Part shown: positions 54,167-64,000 of the stretch, in pieces
Numbering within the stretch: position 1 is the stretch's first letter
Layout of the letters: every line of letters starts with the position of its first letter
Assembly: GCF_002806975.1 (NCBI RefSeq)
Contig: NZ_NIHD01000004.1
Coordinates: forward strand, 62,001-126,000
Direction of reading: 5' to 3'
Length of the DNA: 64,000 nucleotides
Source: Marinobacter aromaticivorans
GTDB taxonomy: Bacteria > Pseudomonadota > Gammaproteobacteria > Pseudomonadales > Oleiphilaceae
Notes under the pieces: model-generated
What the model was told of the DNA's origin: nothing
What the model saw: the letters and a program-made list of their open reading frames with translations, nothing else
Databases searched by the model: none
Program-made: the position numbers and the translations under genes

Positions 54167-54182
54167 TGGCACGACTCCTGCA
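54167..54182 (+). promoter_or_regulatory. RpoN promoter of the flgFGHIJKL operon
   Basis: TGGCACGACTCCTGCA matches the sigma-54 consensus TGGCACG-N4-TTGCA with only one T changed, at the correct -24/-12 spacing, 52 bases before flgF. This splits the cluster into two transcription units. Confidence 0.75.
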
Positions 54183-54233
54183 GGAATTCTGGAAAGCACT
54201 GGAAACAGTCAAAATTCCGGCAGGAGTTTTCCC

Positions 54234-54986
54234 ATGGACAAAGCACTTTATATCGGTATGTCTGGCGCCAAGCAGAATATGCTGTCCCAGCGTGCCCATG
54301 CCAACAACCTGGCCAATGTAAGCACAACCGGCTTCAAGAAAGACTTTGCCCAGGCCCGGAGTATGCCTGTGTTCGGGGAGCACTACCCGACCCGGGCCTA
54401 TGCCATGTCTGAGCGCCCCGGCACAGACCTGTCTGCCGGCTCCCTCATGCAAACGGGTCGCAAGCTGGATGTGGCTATAGAGGGGGAGGGCTGGCTGGCG
54501 GTTCAGACCAGCCTTGGGGAAGAGGCCTTTACCCGTTCCGGTAGCCTGCAAATTGATGTCAACGGTCTTGTTCGTCTGTCCAGTGGCGAGATGGTGCTGG
54601 GCAATGGCGGGCCGGTTGCACTCCCGCCCTTTGACAATGTTCAGGTGGGCGCAGATGGCACCATTTCAATCGTTCCTGTGGGCGGTCCTCCCGATCAGCT
54701 TGTGGAAGTAGACCGGCTGAAACTGGTTAATCCACCGCAGGAGGCGCTTGAGAAAGGTCTGGACGGGTTTATTCACCGCAAGGCGGATCAGGCAATTGAT
54801 GGCGAAGAGCCGGTGGATGCGTCATTGCGGGTGGCTTCTGGTTTTCTCGAGGGTTCCAACGTTAATGCAGTGGAAGAAATGATTTCCAATCTTCAGCTTT
54901 CGCGACAGTACGAGATGCAGGTGAAGGTTATGCGCACCGCAAACGAAAATTCCGAAGCAGCGGCACGGCTGTTGCAGAACCTCTGA
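54234..54986 (+). CDS. flgF: Flagellar basal body rod protein FlgF
   Basis: 250-residue proximal rod protein. Starts MDKALYIGMSGAKQNMLSQRAHANNLANVSTTGFK, ends with ISNLQLSRQYEMQVKVMRTANENSEAAARLLQ, as FlgF does. The first gene of the second flg operon behind its RpoN promoter. Confidence 0.95.
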   Translation: MDKALYIGMSGAKQNMLSQRAHANNLANVSTTGFKKDFAQARSMPVFGEHYPTRAYAMSERPGTDLSAGSLMQTGRKLDVAIEGEGWLAVQTSLGEEAFTRSGSLQIDVNGLVRLSSGEMVLGNGGPVALPPFDNVQVGADGTISIVPVGGPPDQLVEVDRLKLVNPPQEALEKGLDGFIHRKADQAIDGEEPVDASLRVASGFLEGSNVNAVEEMISNLQLSRQYEMQVKVMRTANENSEAAARLLQNL

Positions 54987-55066
54987 TAACTGTTGAAAAC
55001 AACGCCAGCCAAGCCAGAAGCGGCAATTTCTGGCCGCTGGCCTGGCACCGGCAAGGAGTAAAGACT

Positions 55067-55855
55067 ATGCATCCGGCTCTTTGGGTCAGTAAGACGGGTC
55101 TCAGCGCCCAGGACACCAACATGTCCACCATCTCCAACAACCTGGCCAACGTGAACACCACCGGTTTCAAACGCGACCGGGCAGTGTTCCAGGATTTGCT
55201 GTACCAGATCAACCGGCAGCCCGGGGGCATGAACACCCAGAACTCCGAACTGCCCTCCGGCTTGCAACTGGGCACCGGTGTGAGGGTGGTGGGCACGGCG
55301 AAGCAGTTCGGCCAGGGCAACCTGGAGGTGACCGAGCAGCCCCTTGACCTCGCCGTTAATGGCCGGGGTTTTTTGCAGATTCAGCTGCCCGATGGCCAGA
55401 CCGCCTACACCCGCGATGGCCAGTTCCAGCTCAATGCGGACGGCGATGTGGTTACACCCGATGGCTATCCGCTTGAGCCCAATATCAACGTGCCGGATAA
55501 CGCCACAACGGTAACCATCGGCAAGGATGGCACCGTATCTGCCATCACTGACGACCAGGCGGCACCGGTTAACCTGGGCCAGATTACCCTGGTGGACTTC
55601 ATCAATCCGCAGGGTCTGCAGGCTATTGGTAATAACCTGTTCAAGGAAACCAATGCCAGCGGCGATCCGGCGGAAGGCGAGCCCGGGCTGGCCGGGTTGG
55701 GCTCGCTGGAGCAGGGCATGGTTGAATCATCCAACGTGGAAGTTGTGGAAGAACTGGTGAATATGATTACCACGCAGCGTGCGTATGAGATGAATTCCAA
55801 GGTGGTCTCCACTACCGACCAGATGCTCCAGTTCATCACCAATAACATTGGCTGA
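55067..55855 (+). CDS. flgG: Flagellar distal rod protein FlgG
   Basis: 262-residue distal rod protein. N-terminal TGLSAQDTNMSTISNNLANVNTTGFKR rod motif, C-terminal NVEVVEELVNMITTQRAYEMNSKVV. AAGGAG ribosome site before its ATG. Between flgF and flgH. Confidence 0.96.
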   Translation: MHPALWVSKTGLSAQDTNMSTISNNLANVNTTGFKRDRAVFQDLLYQINRQPGGMNTQNSELPSGLQLGTGVRVVGTAKQFGQGNLEVTEQPLDLAVNGRGFLQIQLPDGQTAYTRDGQFQLNADGDVVTPDGYPLEPNINVPDNATTVTIGKDGTVSAITDDQAAPVNLGQITLVDFINPQGLQAIGNNLFKETNASGDPAEGEPGLAGLGSLEQGMVESSNVEVVEELVNMITTQRAYEMNSKVVSTTDQMLQFITNNIG

Positions 55856-55895
55856 TGATGTGAAAGGCGCAGGATACGAGGCGAGGAGTGAGCTC

Positions 55896-56597
55896 ATGAA
55901 ACCGACCACATCAATCCGGTTGACCCGGCCGGCAGCAAGCCTTCTGCTGGTCTGGTTGCTGATATTGCTGCAGGGATGTACCGCCATGAGCCGGCCACGG
56001 GCGGAGCCGGACGACCCCGCCTATGCTCCGGTGCGCGCTCAGGCAATGATACAGCGTGATCCGGAGTCCGGAGCGATTTACCAGAGTTCCCGTAACTACA
56101 ATTTTTACGGCGATACGGTAGCACTCAATGTTGGTGATGTTTTGACGGTTACCCTCAGGGAATCCACCCGTGCCAGTAAAAATGCGGAAACCAGCATTAC
56201 CAAGGACAACGAGATTTCCTTGCCGGAACCCAACATTCTGGGCAAGAACAATATCGGCCTCGCAACGTCCCTGAAGCATGAGCGGGATTTTAGCGGCAAA
56301 GCCGAAGCCGACCAGAGCAATAGCCTGGCGGGCAGTATCACAGTGACGGTCACAGAAGTGTTGCCCAATGGCGTTCTCAGGGTTCGCGGAGAGAAATGGA
56401 TCTCGCTGACCAATGGTGATGAATATGTGCGCCTGACCGGCCTCGTACGCCCCCAGGATATCGACCCGGGTAACGTTGTTGCTTCCAGTCGTATTGCAGA
56501 TGCGCGCATCGCTTACGGTGGTACGGGTGATTTTGATCAGGCAAACCAGATGGGCTGGCTGGCCCGGTTCTTCAACAGCGAGTGGTGGCCCTTATGA
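55896..56597 (+). CDS. flgH: Flagellar L-ring lipoprotein FlgH
   Basis: Outer-membrane L-ring subunit, 233 residues. Lipobox LLQGC with Cys28, and the L-ring signature [23 protein letters not shown], ending with [20 protein letters not shown]. The ATG at 55896, behind GAGGAG, is preferred over the longer frame. Stop overlaps flgI by four bases (ATGA). Confidence 0.95.
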   Translation: MKPTTSIRLTRPAASLLLVWLLILLQGCTAMSRPRAEPDDPAYAPVRAQAMIQRDPESGAIYQSSRNYNFYGDTVALNVGDVLTVTLRESTRASKNAETSITKDNEISLPEPNILGKNNIGLATSLKHERDFSGKAEADQSNSLAGSITVTVTEVLPNGVLRVRGEKWISLTNGDEYVRLTGLVRPQDIDPGNVVASSRIADARIAYGGTGDFDQANQMGWLARFFNSEWWPL

Positions 56598-57691
56598 CGA
56601 TACGCCGGTGCGTGATTCTCTCGCTCATGCTTGCGGTTCTGGCAGCCCCGGTAATGGCTGACCGCCTCAAGGATCTGGCGCGGATCAAAGGGGTGCGTAA
56701 TAACCAGCTTGTGGGTTACGGGCTGGTGGTTGGCCTTGACGGGACGGGCGACAAGGCACCGTTTACCAACCAGACTTTCCGCAACATGATGAACCAGTTT
56801 GGCATTACCTTGCCGGATGGCGTGAACCCCAACCTGGCCAACGTGGCAGCGGTTACCGTGAGCGCCACTCTGCCGCCATTCGCCAAAACCGGCCAGGAAA
56901 TGGACATTACCGTTTCTTCCATTGGGAATGCCGACAGCCTGCGCGGGGGCACTCTGCTGATGACACCGCTCAAAGGGGCGGACGGCAACGTTTATGCCAT
57001 GGCGCAGGGCAGTCTTGTGGTAGGCGGTTTTGGCGCCCAGGGTCAGGACGGTTCCCGCATTACTGTGAACGTACCAAGCGTGGGCCGTATACCGAACGGG
57101 GCAACCATTGAGCGTGAGGTTGCCTCCCCGTTCACCCGGGGCGATACCATTACATTCAATCTGATGCGCCCTGACTTCACCACAGCCCGTCGCGTGGTTG
57201 AAGTGATTAATGAATACCTTGGCCCGGACATGGCATACGCCCACGACGCAACAGCGATTTCAGTGCGGGCACCCCGCGACCCGTCCCAGCGAGTGAGTTT
57301 TTTATCCATTCTGGAAAACCTTGAAGTGGATCCGGCAGAAGATGCCGCCAAGGTGGTGATCAACAGCCGCACAGGCACTATTGTGGTTGGGCAAAACGTC
57401 AAAGTGAGCCCCGCCGCCGTAACCCACGGCAACCTGACGGTAACCATTCAGGAAAACCCCGAAGTGCAGCAGCCTAATCCGTTTGCGGGTGGCACAACAG
57501 CTGTGGAGCCGGATACCCAGATAGCGATTACCGAGGACCCGGCCCGCATGTTCAAGTTCGGGCCGGCGGTGACGCTCAACCAGATTGTTCAGGCGGTGAA
57601 TCAGGTAGGCGCAGCACCCGGCGACGTGATGGCGGTGCTGGAAGCGCTCAAACAGGCTGGCGCTCTGCGTGCCGAGCTCATTGTTATCTAG
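56594..57691 (+). CDS. flgI: Flagellar P-ring protein FlgI
   Basis: Periplasmic P-ring protein, 365 residues with a signal peptide ([24 protein letters not shown]). Family wording [32 protein letters not shown] confirms it. Start at ATG 56594, within the flgH stop overlap. Confidence 0.96.
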   Translation: MTIRRCVILSLMLAVLAAPVMADRLKDLARIKGVRNNQLVGYGLVVGLDGTGDKAPFTNQTFRNMMNQFGITLPDGVNPNLANVAAVTVSATLPPFAKTGQEMDITVSSIGNADSLRGGTLLMTPLKGADGNVYAMAQGSLVVGGFGAQGQDGSRITVNVPSVGRIPNGATIEREVASPFTRGDTITFNLMRPDFTTARRVVEVINEYLGPDMAYAHDATAISVRAPRDPSQRVSFLSILENLEVDPAEDAAKVVINSRTGTIVVGQNVKVSPAAVTHGNLTVTIQENPEVQQPNPFAGGTTAVEPDTQIAITEDPARMFKFGPAVTLNQIVQAVNQVGAAPGDVMAVLEALKQAGALRAELIVI

Positions 57692-57699
57692 GTGACGTG

Positions 57700-58683
57700 A
57701 TGCAGGACTATCAGCTTCAACAGGCCAGGATATACACAGATTTCAGCGGATTGAACGCGCTGAAGCACAGTGCCGGGGATGATAAACGGGCAGCCCTTGA
57801 GGAAGTGGCGCGCCAGTTTGAGAGCATATTCCTCTCCGAGATGCTGAAATCCATGCGCAAGGCCGGCGACGTGTTTGCTGAGGGCAATTATCTGAACAGC
57901 AGCCAGTCCGAATTCTACCGTGATATGTTTGACAGCCAGTTGAGCCTGACCATGGCAGGCGGGCAGGGCACCGGCCTTGCAGATGCTCTGGTTCGGCAGT
58001 TGGGTAAAGATATTCCCGGAACGGACAGCCAGGGCAGCCCGCTTGCCTCCCGCAAGACCGCACTGGCGGACTATGAACGCAATCTGCCTCCGATTTCTCC
58101 GAGGCTGCCGGCCCGGGTTGATGAAGTTACAGCGGCGGCTGAGAGCCAGGCCCTGATGCCTGCGGACACGGACCCTGTGCTGCCTGAGCAGTTCGAGTCG
58201 CCTGAGCAGTTTGTACGCACCTTGTTGCCGGTTGCCCAATCCATCGCCGCAGATACGGGTATTGACGCAAGACTGATGGTTGCGCAGGCAGCTCTGGAAA
58301 CCGGTTGGGGGCGCCACATGATCCGTGGTGATGCCAACGAACACAGCTATAACCTGTTCGGTATCAAGGCCGACAGCCGTTGGCAGGGGGATGCGGTAAC
58401 CGTCACCACCACTGAATTCCGTGAAGGCGTGCCCATGAAAGAGCGTGCGGATTTCCGGGCTTACCCGGATTACGAATCCAGCTTTCGGGATTACGTGGCG
58501 TTTCTGGAATCAAACCCGCGGTATCGGGATGTGCTGGCCAGTGCAGACCAGCCGGAAGTGTTTGCCAGAAAGCTGCAGGAAGCCGGCTACGCTACGGACC
58601 CGCAGTACGGTGACAAGATCAACCGGATAATGAACCGTGATTCTCTGATGACACTTTCAATGGGTAATGGAGCCGGGGAGTAA
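57700..58683 (+). CDS. flgJ: Flagellar rod-binding muramidase FlgJ (dual-domain)
   Basis: 327-residue FlgJ: N-terminal rod-binding part (VARQFESIFLSEMLKSMRKAG, about 33-53) plus a C-terminal glucosaminidase-type domain from about 170, with catalytic Glu200 in ALETGWGRHMIRGDANEHSYNLFGIKAD. It digests peptidoglycan locally so the rod can pass. The two-domain form is complete here. Start at ATG 57700; GTG 57697 adjoins it. Confidence 0.93.
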   Translation: MQDYQLQQARIYTDFSGLNALKHSAGDDKRAALEEVARQFESIFLSEMLKSMRKAGDVFAEGNYLNSSQSEFYRDMFDSQLSLTMAGGQGTGLADALVRQLGKDIPGTDSQGSPLASRKTALADYERNLPPISPRLPARVDEVTAAAESQALMPADTDPVLPEQFESPEQFVRTLLPVAQSIAADTGIDARLMVAQAALETGWGRHMIRGDANEHSYNLFGIKADSRWQGDAVTVTTTEFREGVPMKERADFRAYPDYESSFRDYVAFLESNPRYRDVLASADQPEVFARKLQEAGYATDPQYGDKINRIMNRDSLMTLSMGNGAGE

Positions 58684-58688
58684 ATGCT

Positions 58689-60725
58689 ATGGCGGGACTG
58701 ATTGGTATTGGCCTGACCGGTATTCTTGGTCACCAGAGTGCGCTGAATACCACGGGCAACAACATCACCAACGCCAATACTCCAGGCTATAGCCGGCAGG
58801 AAGTGGTGTTCGAAACCCAGCCGGGGCAGCGTACCGGAGCCGGAACCATTGGCAAGGGTGTCAACGTTGCGGATATCCGCAGGCTGGCCAATGAATTTCT
58901 TGTGCAGCAGGTTCGCGAGGACAGTACCCTGACTGGCGAGCAGCAGGCTCTGAACTCCGAACTGAGCCGGCTTGATAACCTGCTGGGCGGCGAGACCACG
59001 GGGCTGAATAATGCCCTGAACAACTTCTTTGCAAGCCTGCAGAATGCCGCAGAAGATCCAGCTTCGCTGCCGCAGCGCCAGCTGGTGCTGAGCGAGGCGC
59101 AGCAAGTGGTAAACCGTTTTCAGGCGCTTAGCCAGGAGTTTGTTCAGCAGCGGGAATCGGTAAAAACCCAGATGCAGCAGGGTGTGAAGGATGCCAATAC
59201 CCTGCTGAACAGCATTGCGGATCTGAATCTGGCTATTTCGGAATCCCCGGGTCTTGCCCAGGGCAGAATGCCGAACGAGTTATTGGACAAGCGCGACGAA
59301 AAGCTGCGTCAGCTCTCTGAACTGGTGAACATACGGGTAACGGAAACCGAGGGCAGCCAGGTAAACGTTTCGCTTGCCAACGGGCTTTCCCTCGTAGTGG
59401 GAAATAACGCCGCACAGTTTGGTACCAGAAGTAGTTCAGAAGACCCGACACGCCTGGAATTTACCCTCACCAATGGCGGCCGTATCCTCAGTGTTGATGA
59501 GCAGATCAACGGTGGAAAGTTGGGAGGTTTGCGTCGTTTTGACAATGAGGCCCTCAAACCTGCGTTCGATGAACTGGGGCGAATTGCCATAGGGCTGTCC
59601 GCCAGTGTAAATCAGCAGCACGAGATTGGAATGGACCTCGAGGGTGATCTTGGCGGGCTGTTTTTTAACGATGTTAATAATCTTGCGGCGCAAAGAAGCC
59701 GGGTTGTGGCCAACGCCAACAACCAGTTGCCAAAAGATGGTCAGTTGGCGGTAGAAATCACTGATAGCACCATGCTGCCGGCAGGCAGCTGGACACTGCA
59801 GTTCAGTGGCGACGGGCGCAGTTTTGAACTTATTGACAAGGCTACCGGCGAGATTGTGAATCAGGGCCGGCTGCCAAACCCTGTGCAATCTGAAATTTCC
59901 ATGCCCGGTTTTAATATTCGCGTTGAAGGCGGCACCTTCAACGCAGGTGACAAGTATCTGATCCAACCCAGCCGCAACGCAGCAGAATCCATGGCCTTGC
60001 AGGTTAACCGGGAAGAGGATCTGGCGTTCGCCAGCCCGGTGCGAGCCACTACCGGTGGTCAAAACGTCGGTACCGCAAGGATCGATCAGGGCACAATGTT
60101 GAATGTGCGCAGCCCGTTTACAGGCTCTCTGTTACCGGCTTTTCAGACCGCGGGCGAGTTGGCGAACGGACCTTTTACCATTTCATTTGCAGTGCCAAAT
60201 CCCGCCAACCCGGAATCCATGACGTACACGGTGTCCGGGTCATCACCATTTGTTGACATAACAAAGTCATTTACCCGCGGAGATCCGATTACATTTTTCA
60301 GCAATGATCCAGCCGCTGGTGGTGAATACCAGGGGTTTCAGTTCAAGCTGACGGGCGAGCCAGCACCGGGGGATACCTTTCAGATTATCTATAACAGCAA
60401 CGGGGTTTCAGATAACCGTAACGCCGAACGCCTGGCGGCGCTGGGCACCGCCAACACCTTAAACGGCAAAAGCCAGAGTTTCACCGAAGGCTATGCAGGG
60501 CTGGTGGAAGATATTGGCGTAAAAACCCGCCAGAGCCAGTTTGATCTGGACGCTGGCAAAACCCTGCTGGAGCAGTCCACCGCGCAAAGGGAGTCAGTTT
60601 CAGGGGTAAACCTTGATGAGGAGGCCGGCAAGCTGATCCAGTACCAGGCTGCCTATAACGCCTCTGCGCAGGTGATTTCAGTGGCCCAGGATCTATTCAA
60701 TACGCTGTTGCAGACGTTCCGGTAA
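58689..60725 (+). CDS. flgK: Flagellar hook-associated protein FlgK (HAP1)
   Basis: Hook-filament junction protein, 678 residues. N-terminal LTGILGHQSALNTTGNNITNANTPGYSRQE and C-terminal SVSGVNLDEEAGKLIQYQAAYNASAQVI are the axial ends; the middle is family-specific. Overlaps nothing but begins six bases after flgJ. Confidence 0.95.
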   Translation: MAGLIGIGLTGILGHQSALNTTGNNITNANTPGYSRQEVVFETQPGQRTGAGTIGKGVNVADIRRLANEFLVQQVREDSTLTGEQQALNSELSRLDNLLGGETTGLNNALNNFFASLQNAAEDPASLPQRQLVLSEAQQVVNRFQALSQEFVQQRESVKTQMQQGVKDANTLLNSIADLNLAISESPGLAQGRMPNELLDKRDEKLRQLSELVNIRVTETEGSQVNVSLANGLSLVVGNNAAQFGTRSSSEDPTRLEFTLTNGGRILSVDEQINGGKLGGLRRFDNEALKPAFDELGRIAIGLSASVNQQHEIGMDLEGDLGGLFFNDVNNLAAQRSRVVANANNQLPKDGQLAVEITDSTMLPAGSWTLQFSGDGRSFELIDKATGEIVNQGRLPNPVQSEISMPGFNIRVEGGTFNAGDKYLIQPSRNAAESMALQVNREEDLAFASPVRATTGGQNVGTARIDQGTMLNVRSPFTGSLLPAFQTAGELANGPFTISFAVPNPANPESMTYTVSGSSPFVDITKSFTRGDPITFFSNDPAAGGEYQGFQFKLTGEPAPGDTFQIIYNSNGVSDNRNAERLAALGTANTLNGKSQSFTEGYAGLVEDIGVKTRQSQFDLDAGKTLLEQSTAQRESVSGVNLDEEAGKLIQYQAAYNASAQVISVAQDLFNTLLQTFR

Positions 60726-60743
60726 CAGACGAGGTGATGTGAC

Positions 60744-61961
60744 ATGATCAGAATTTCCTCACAACAGGTGTTCTCAAGCGGTATCAATCGGTTGCAGGAG
60801 TTGAATGCTAACCTGAATAACACGCAACAGCAGATATCCACGGGTAAGCGGGTAAACAAGCCTTCCGATGATCCGGTGGCCGCAGCCCGTATTCTGAAGC
60901 TTGACCAGGAACTGTCCCGGGTAAAAACCTACGAGCGCAATGTTAACCTTGCCGACAATCGCCTCAAGCAGGAAGAAAGTACTCTGGCAAGCGCCATAGA
61001 CGTTATTCAGCGAATTCGTGAGCTAACGGTGCAAGCGGGTAATGGGGCGTTGTCCCCCAATGATCGCAAGTCGATCTCTTCCGAAATGAAAGAGCGGCTG
61101 GAGCAGCTTGCCAATATCGTGAATACCCGGGATGCGTCAGGCGAGTATATCTTCAGCGGGTTTCAGGGTTCTGTTCAGGCATTCCAGCAGGAAAACGGAA
61201 GGTACGTTTACAAGGGTGACGAAGGTCAGCGGGTGCTTGAAATTGATGATGGGGTAACCGTGCCTATCAGCGATAACGGCAAAGGTATTTTTGTAAATGT
61301 GCCTGCAGCTGTGACCGGAGAACCTACGATAAACAACTCCGGTAGCTTTATCTCGGGTGTTTCGGTTGTCAACGAAGCGGATCTCATTGCTGCCTATAGC
61401 GGCTCGTTTCCAGACGATATTACGATCACCGTAGATGCTTCTAACACTATTCAGGCGCGGGACAGCCAGAACAACCCGCTTGCCGTTAGCCCGACGACCT
61501 ATACAAGCGGCGAGCCTTTCGTGGTTGCTGGGGTGGAGGCAACCATCACGGGTACAACGGCGGGAAGCGGAGATGTGTTCACACTGAAAATCAACGAAAA
61601 ACAGTCAGTCTTCGGCACCATCGAGAACCTGGTTGCCGGTCTGGATTCAATCGATAAGGGCACTCCGGAAGGCCAGGCAAAATACAATGACCTTGTCGCC
61701 CAGTCATTGGTGAACCTGGATAACGCGCAGGAGAGCATCATCCTGAAGCAGACCGAGCTGGGCGGGCGTATGAATGCGGTGGAATCCACCAAAAGCTTTC
61801 TGGCGGATTCCTCGGTGTATACCAATGAAATCCGTTCCCAGTTGCAGGATGTGGATTATGCCGAAGCAATCAGTAACCTGAGCTTCCAGAGCTTTGTGTT
61901 GCAGGCGGCACAGCAGTCATTTGCGCAGGTTTCGCAGCTGTCGTTATTCGATCGGTTGTAA
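60744..61961 (+). CDS. flgL: Flagellar hook-associated protein FlgL (HAP3)
   Basis: Second junction protein, 405 residues. Starts MIRISSQQVFSSGINRLQELNANLNNTQQQISTGKR, ends LSFQSFVLQAAQQSFAQVSQLSLFDRL, the flagellin-like coiled-coil ends of FlgL. Eighteen bases after flgK; the last flg gene of the operon. No clear terminator was seen. Confidence 0.95.
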   Translation: MIRISSQQVFSSGINRLQELNANLNNTQQQISTGKRVNKPSDDPVAAARILKLDQELSRVKTYERNVNLADNRLKQEESTLASAIDVIQRIRELTVQAGNGALSPNDRKSISSEMKERLEQLANIVNTRDASGEYIFSGFQGSVQAFQQENGRYVYKGDEGQRVLEIDDGVTVPISDNGKGIFVNVPAAVTGEPTINNSGSFISGVSVVNEADLIAAYSGSFPDDITITVDASNTIQARDSQNNPLAVSPTTYTSGEPFVVAGVEATITGTTAGSGDVFTLKINEKQSVFGTIENLVAGLDSIDKGTPEGQAKYNDLVAQSLVNLDNAQESIILKQTELGGRMNAVESTKSFLADSSVYTNEIRSQLQDVDYAEAISNLSFQSFVLQAAQQSFAQVSQLSLFDRL

Positions 61962-61997
61962 AACAGGCGCCAAGGGGAAACTCTCAGGCCAAGTGTA

Positions 61998-62025
61998 TTG
62001 ATTTCACGATCAGCCCAAGTATAAT
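61998..62025 (+). promoter_or_regulatory. Promoter of tRNA-Leu(CAA)
   Basis: TTGATT (-35) at 61998, 16 bases, TATAAT (-10) at 62020, 16 bases before the tRNA. Clear sigma-70 form. Confidence 0.75.
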
Positions 62026-62041
62026 CCCCCCACTCTTCGTT

Positions 62042-62128
62042 GGCGGCGTGGTGAAATTGGTAGACACGACGGATTCAAAATCCGTTGGGGTAAAACCCGT
62101 GGCGGTTCGAGTCCGCCCGCCGCTACCA
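62042..62128 (+). tRNA. tRNA-Leu (anticodon CAA)
   Basis: 87-base cloverleaf with an encoded CCA and a variable arm (TTGGGGTAAAACCCGT), typical of tRNA-Leu. The anticodon stem-loop ACGGATTCAAAATCCGT gives CAA, reading UUG. The acceptor stem GGCGGCG has a G-U first pair, as known for some tRNA-Leu genes. Confidence 0.95.
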
Positions 62129-62169
62129 TATTCAAGTCGCAGATAGCGGCTCCGTGAACAGCCCGGTCC

Positions 62170-64000
<1,831 letters not shown>

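Overview
The window reads as a chromosomal stretch of a marine gammaproteobacterium, most likely Marinobacter or a close relative (inference). The basis is moderately high GC, a split class II ribonucleotide reductase (nrdJa/nrdJb) with NrdR-type boxes, Pseudomonas-like flg operons with RpoN (-24/-12) promoters, the adjacent queA-tgt pair, and several lipid-metabolism genes. I see no phage, IS element, CRISPR array or plasmid gene; nearly everything is core or lineage-specific chromosomal DNA.

Layout. 1-6.7 kb: a partial exonuclease-like gene, M18 aminopeptidase, tRNA-Asn(GUU), a YheT hydrolase, and the tesA / ybbA-ybbP divergent group. 6.7-11 kb: iron-containing alcohol dehydrogenase overlapping an SCP2-like protein, an M48-TPR lipoprotein, and two overlapping hotdog thioesterases. 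11-20 kb: a 184-bp multi-hairpin element bounded by perfect 24-bp inverted repeats just upstream of htpG, then DUF2835, catalase, dusC, class I aldolase, and a 686-residue protein whose C-terminal half matches cyanobacterial acyl-ACP reductase. 20-29.5 kb: ybiI, a methyltransferase, and a five-gene reverse operon (serine hydrolase, yajD, DUF6544, CPBP protease, M23 peptidase). It also holds cysK with an apparent DUF3297 remnant upstream, an SDR, a rhodanese and a retropepsin-like protease.

29.5-41.6 kb: nrdJa/nrdJb with a long leader carrying three NrdR-like boxes, a TrpX-type ABC importer, a long-chain acyl-CoA synthetase, a thioesterase, and a ferric-iron ABC importer lacking its ATPase. 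41.7-50.4 kb: a PilZ protein, lipoproteins, a degenerate HD-GYP protein behind an RpoN-like promoter, yadGH, queF, an adenylate/guanylate cyclase and a nitroreductase.

50.6-62 kb is the flagellar rod-hook-filament-junction cluster flgBCDE and flgFGHIJKL, each part with its own RpoN promoter. The window closes with tRNA-Leu(CAA), queA and a truncated tgt. Together with queF upstream, queA and tgt supply queuosine-tRNA steps.

The observations most worth a second look are the TIR-bounded structured element before htpG, the two-domain acyl-ACP-reductase-like protein, a frameshifted small ORF ending in a Gly/Cys-rich tail near 16.3-16.46 kb, the hidden DUF3297 remnant, and the HD-GYP protein that has lost its signature residues.
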